Below, piece by piece: positions 30,878 to 33,057 of a stretch of DNA of 33,057 nt (positions are counted from its first letter, which is position 1; every line of letters begins with the position of its first letter). The stretch spans positions 1-33,057 of the forward strand of contig CAMKMX010000031.1 in NCBI GenBank assembly GCA_946414025.1. Reading direction: 5' to 3'. Both the position numbers and the translations under genes were made by a program. The notes below the pieces were generated by a model. That model was not told the DNA's origin. It did no database searches and was given only the letters and a program-made list of their open reading frames with translations. This DNA is from an uncultured Fibrobacter sp. Its GTDB lineage: Bacteria > Fibrobacterota > Fibrobacteria > Fibrobacterales > Fibrobacteraceae.

Positions 30878-31531
30878 ATGCAGGAGAAGGTTTTGGAAAC
30901 GGGAGCAGCCCCCAAGCACAACTACCAGCGGGATCTGGACTACATCATTCGCCGGCTGGAACGCACCGGCGAAGTGCCGACGCTGTTGTTGCACGCCTGT
31001 TGCGCCCCCTGCAGCAGCTACACCATCGAATACCTGTCGCAATACTTCAAGATTACGCTCTTCTACTACAATCCAAACATCGCACCCGACGAGGAATACC
31101 GCCACCGAGTTGAAGAAATCAAGCGGTTCGTGAAAGAATTCAAGACCAAACATCCGGTCACACTCATCGAAGGCGAATACGACCCGAAAAAGTTTTACGA
31201 TGCCGTCCGTGGGCTGGAAAAAGAACCCGAAGGGGGCAAGCGCTGCCGCAAGTGTTTCGAGTTGCGTCTCGCCGAAGCGGCCCGCCTCGCACAAAAACTG
31301 AACGCCGACTACTTCACCACCACCCTCACCATCAGCCCCATGAAAGACGCACAGGTGCTAAACGAAGTGGTGCAGGAGCAGTGCGACATCTACGGCATCA
31401 AGCGGCTCCCCAGCGATTTCAAGAAAAAAGGCGGCTACAAGCGTTCTATCCAGCTGTCCGCCGAATACAAGCTCTACCGCCAGAACTACTGCGGCTGCGT
31501 GTATTCCAAGCGGGAAAGCGGCGAGGGATAA
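30878..31531 (+). CDS. queH: epoxyqueuosine reductase QueH
   Basis: Reduces epoxyqueuosine to queuosine in tRNA (QueH/DUF208 family, the non-QueG enzyme). 217 residues. Conserved Cys: HACCAPCSSY (Cys41, 42, 45), KRCRKCFELRL, and NYCGCVYSK; plus TTTLTISPMKD and the IKRLPSDFKKKGGYKRSIQL stretch. The ATG at 30878 with AGGA 8 nt upstream is chosen; the frame runs 16 codons further back into lpxA. Probably co-transcribed with lpxA. Confidence 0.92.
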   Translation: MQEKVLETGAAPKHNYQRDLDYIIRRLERTGEVPTLLLHACCAPCSSYTIEYLSQYFKITLFYYNPNIAPDEEYRHRVEEIKRFVKEFKTKHPVTLIEGEYDPKKFYDAVRGLEKEPEGGKRCRKCFELRLAEAARLAQKLNADYFTTTLTISPMKDAQVLNEVVQEQCDIYGIKRLPSDFKKKGGYKRSIQLSAEYKLYRQNYCGCVYSKRESGEG

Positions 31532-31608
31532 CCGTTACTTTACCACTTCTACCCTGCCATTGTGCAGGTACTTGCGGATTTCGCCTGAGGCCCTGATGTT
31601 TCCCCACC

Positions 31609-32361
31609 CTAGAAATTTCCGCCAAGGGTTTCCAGCGAGCCAATAATCACCACGCAGTCCTTGGAGACGTTCTGCATTACAAAGCGCATCATGTCCAAGG
31701 GTATGGCCACACAGCCGCCCGTAAAAGGCTTGCGTTCGCCGAACACGTGCAAGAAAATCGCCGAGCCCCTGCCGGGTGTACCCTCAGCGTTGTAACTGAT
31801 GTTCAGGCAATACTGGTAATGAATAGGGTAATCGGCGATGCGCTCGCTGTTTTCTTTGTCCAGGTCGGGAACATCCTTGAGGCTCACCAGTTCGTTATAA
31901 TGCTTGCCTTCGCGCATGTCGCCAGACCAGTAAGTGTCGCCATCGGCCCTGGTGTATTCAAATGCAGTTCCCGGATCTTCGGAGTTTCCAAAGGCGCGAT
32001 TGAACCTGAAGGTGCCCACGGGAGTCATGCCGTCGCCTTCCTTCGTCTTGCCTAGGCCGTTCTTGCCGATAAAACCGGGAGTGGACATAATCATCTGCCA
32101 CTTGCCCGACTTGTCCTTGTTGTGCATCGAAACCCATGCGGTAGTGCCTTCGTATGCGGCCACCACAAAGAGCTGCCTAGCCGTGTCCGCCTCGGGCAGT
32201 TTCGTCACCCATTCCGGAGATTCTCCGATGGAATTTGCATTAGCGGCTGGGTTCGGCTCTTGCACAACGGCATCGTTAGAAGACGAACTGTCCTCGGAAC
32301 AGGCGGCAAAAAAGAATGTTGCCGAAAGCAACAAAAACGACAAGGAAAAAAGCTTTTTCAT
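31609..32361 (-). CDS. L,D-transpeptidase (YkuD-type) lipoprotein
   Basis: 250 residues. Lipoprotein signal MKKLFSLSFLLLSATFFFAA with lipobox FAAC, then a Ser-rich spacer. The YkuD catalytic motif appears as IFLHVFGERKPFTGGCVAI with His205 and Cys217, after GDGMTPVGTFRF. Such enzymes crosslink peptidoglycan or attach proteins to it in the periplasm. Start: the ATG at 32361 has GGAGGTGA 6 nt upstream, a strong site; the longer frame to 32433 overlaps the promoter. Transcribed alone. Confidence 0.85.
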   Translation of the reverse strand: MKKLFSLSFLLLSATFFFAACSEDSSSSNDAVVQEPNPAANANSIGESPEWVTKLPEADTARQLFVVAAYEGTTAWVSMHNKDKSGKWQMIMSTPGFIGKNGLGKTKEGDGMTPVGTFRFNRAFGNSEDPGTAFEYTRADGDTYWSGDMREGKHYNELVSLKDVPDLDKENSERIADYPIHYQYCLNISYNAEGTPGRGSAIFLHVFGERKPFTGGCVAIPLDMMRFVMQNVSKDCVVIIGSLETLGGNF

Positions 32362-32404
32362 TTCCGTCACCTCCGAAAATGTATAACTGATGATTCCAAA
32401 CCAT

Positions 32405-32433
32405 AATATACCCTCAACAATCAATAACATCAA
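32405..32433 (-). promoter_or_regulatory. sigma-70-type promoter of the L,D-transpeptidase gene
   Basis: On the minus strand TTGATG (-35) and TATATT (-10) are separated by 17 bp. The start site would be near 32398, giving a leader of about 37 nt with a GGAGGTGA ribosome site. Confidence 0.55.
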
Positions 32434-32498
32434 ATATATTGTTTTTATTGAATTAATAGAAATCTGTTATCGTTAATTCCAATATGACAACGACCACA

Positions 32499-32530
32499 AA
32501 AAAAAGGATGGCCGGAGCCATCCTTTTTTA
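32499..32530 (-). terminator. bidirectional intrinsic terminator
   Basis: GGATGGC / GCCATCC with a 4-base loop, flanked by A and T runs on both sides, so it can work on both strands. On the minus strand it ends the glutamate-synthase-type gene and separates it from the L,D-transpeptidase promoter. Confidence 0.75.
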
Positions 32531-32564
32531 TCAAATCCAAGATTTGGAGAAGAAACGAAAGGAG

Positions 32565-32584
32565 ATCCCCGCCTTCGCGGGGAT
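32565..32584. repeat. REP-like palindrome ATCCCCGC-CTTC-GCGGGGAT
   Basis: Same family as 2507..2526 and 29632..29651, followed by GACA. It lies between the terminator and the stop codon of the last gene. Confidence 0.8.
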
Positions 32585-32593
32585 GACATTCCA

Positions 32594-33057
32594 CTACTTC
32601 TTCAGGAATTCATTTATTCCAGCCGCGGCTCTGCGACCCTCACCCATAGCGAGGATCACGGTTGCGGCACCCAGCACGATGTCACCACCTGCATAAACCT
32701 TCTCCATGAAGGTCTTGTTGGCGGTTGCATCTTCGAGAAGGATGTGACCCTTCTTGTCGACGGAGAGTTCCGGCGTGGTGTTGCTGATAAGCGGGTTGGA
32801 ACCGTTACCGATAGCAACGAGCACGGTGTCGCATTCGATTTCGAAGCTTGCACCTTCGACCTTGACCGGACGCGGACGGCCCTTTTCATCGGGTTCGCCG
32901 AGTTCGTACTTGTCGACGAGCATGCCGCGCACGTGGCCGGCTTCGTCGCCAAGAATCTTGGCCGGGTTCTGCAGAACGCAGAATTCGACACCCTCTTCCT
33001 GGGCATGGAGAACTTCTTCCTTACGAGCCGGAAGTTCGTTCATGCTGCGGCGGTAAA
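32594..33057 (-). CDS. gltA: NADPH-dependent glutamate synthase small chain-like protein, C-terminal part (partial)
   Basis: The 3' part of a flavoprotein of the glutamate synthase small subunit / homotetrameric GltA family, which passes electrons from NAD(P)H. Visible motifs: YRRSMNELPARKEEVLHA, ELGEPDEKGRPRPV, DTVLVAIGNGSNP, then the FAD-binding YAGGDIVLGAATVILAMGEG and RRAAAGINEFL. The N-terminal Fe-S and first nucleotide-binding part lie beyond base 33057. GltD or a ferredoxin-NADP reductase subunit (NfnL-like) are the alternatives. Confidence 0.85.
   Translation of the reverse strand, partial: YRRSMNELPARKEEVLHAQEEGVEFCVLQNPAKILGDEAGHVRGMLVDKYELGEPDEKGRPRPVKVEGASFEIECDTVLVAIGNGSNPLISNTTPELSVDKKGHILLEDATANKTFMEKVYAGGDIVLGAATVILAMGEGRRAAAGINEFLKK

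Overview
The window looks like a chromosomal piece of a Fibrobacter-type bacterium (phylum Fibrobacterota). This is an inference from protein style: PorV-like outer-membrane proteins, Ala/Asp/Ser/Thr-rich secreted linkers, lipid A synthesis (lpxA), dispersed CCCCGCC/GGGGATGACA-type repeats, and a GC-rich core interrupted by two visibly AT-richer accessory blocks. No rRNA, tRNA, CRISPR array, insertion sequence or integrase was seen.

Left part (1-5.8 kb): the 5' end of leuS (minus), a heptamer tandem repeat, an outer-membrane beta-barrel protein (plus) followed by a short remnant of another barrel and about 0.6 kb of repeat-rich non-coding DNA, then a 1019-residue multi-membrane-span protein with a spermidine-synthase-like domain (minus).

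Accessory block 1 (about 5.8-13.6 kb, minus) is the most interesting part. It appears to be a radical-SAM RiPP (ribosomally made, modified peptide) locus. A 46-residue Cys-rich precursor gene (12792..12932) is followed by a hairpin, an unrecognised 180-aa protein, a radical SAM/SPASM maturase with a PqqD-like N-terminal recognition domain, a tail-anchored HExxH zincin, a 25-codon micro-ORF that overlaps an amidohydrolase by ATGA, an M15-like peptidase, a trypsin-like protein with a degenerate catalytic triad, a trypsin-like protein with an intact triad, and a DUF3298/RsiV-like membrane protein. Gaps are mostly 2-19 nt, so this could be one long transcript. A divergently encoded XRE-type regulator (13218..13589) faces the precursor across 285 bp that hold four copies of a TCACA-N4-TCTGTAA-like dyad, probably operators.

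Middle part (13.6-21.6 kb): a four-gene minus operon of a triple-FKBP secreted isomerase, a DUF1538 membrane protein and two P-II-like proteins; a plus operon of a membrane-anchored unknown and a PorV-type barrel with an inserted beta-propeller; and an AAA/DUF4143 ATPase behind three motifs spaced exactly 32 bp apart.

Accessory block 2 (21.6-27 kb, plus): composite intergenic repeats, then an FRG-domain protein, a double zinc ribbon, a Cys/membrane protein, an M50-like membrane zincin, a DUF285 repeat protein, an unknown, and an M15-like lipoprotein related in motif to the one in block 1.

Right part (27-33 kb): rsmG, an unknown secreted protein with a coding microsatellite, a terminator and REP-like element, a small membrane protein, lpxA, queH, an L,D-transpeptidase lipoprotein and the 3' end of a glutamate synthase small-chain homologue. 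All functional names come from motif recognition by eye; no database search was possible.
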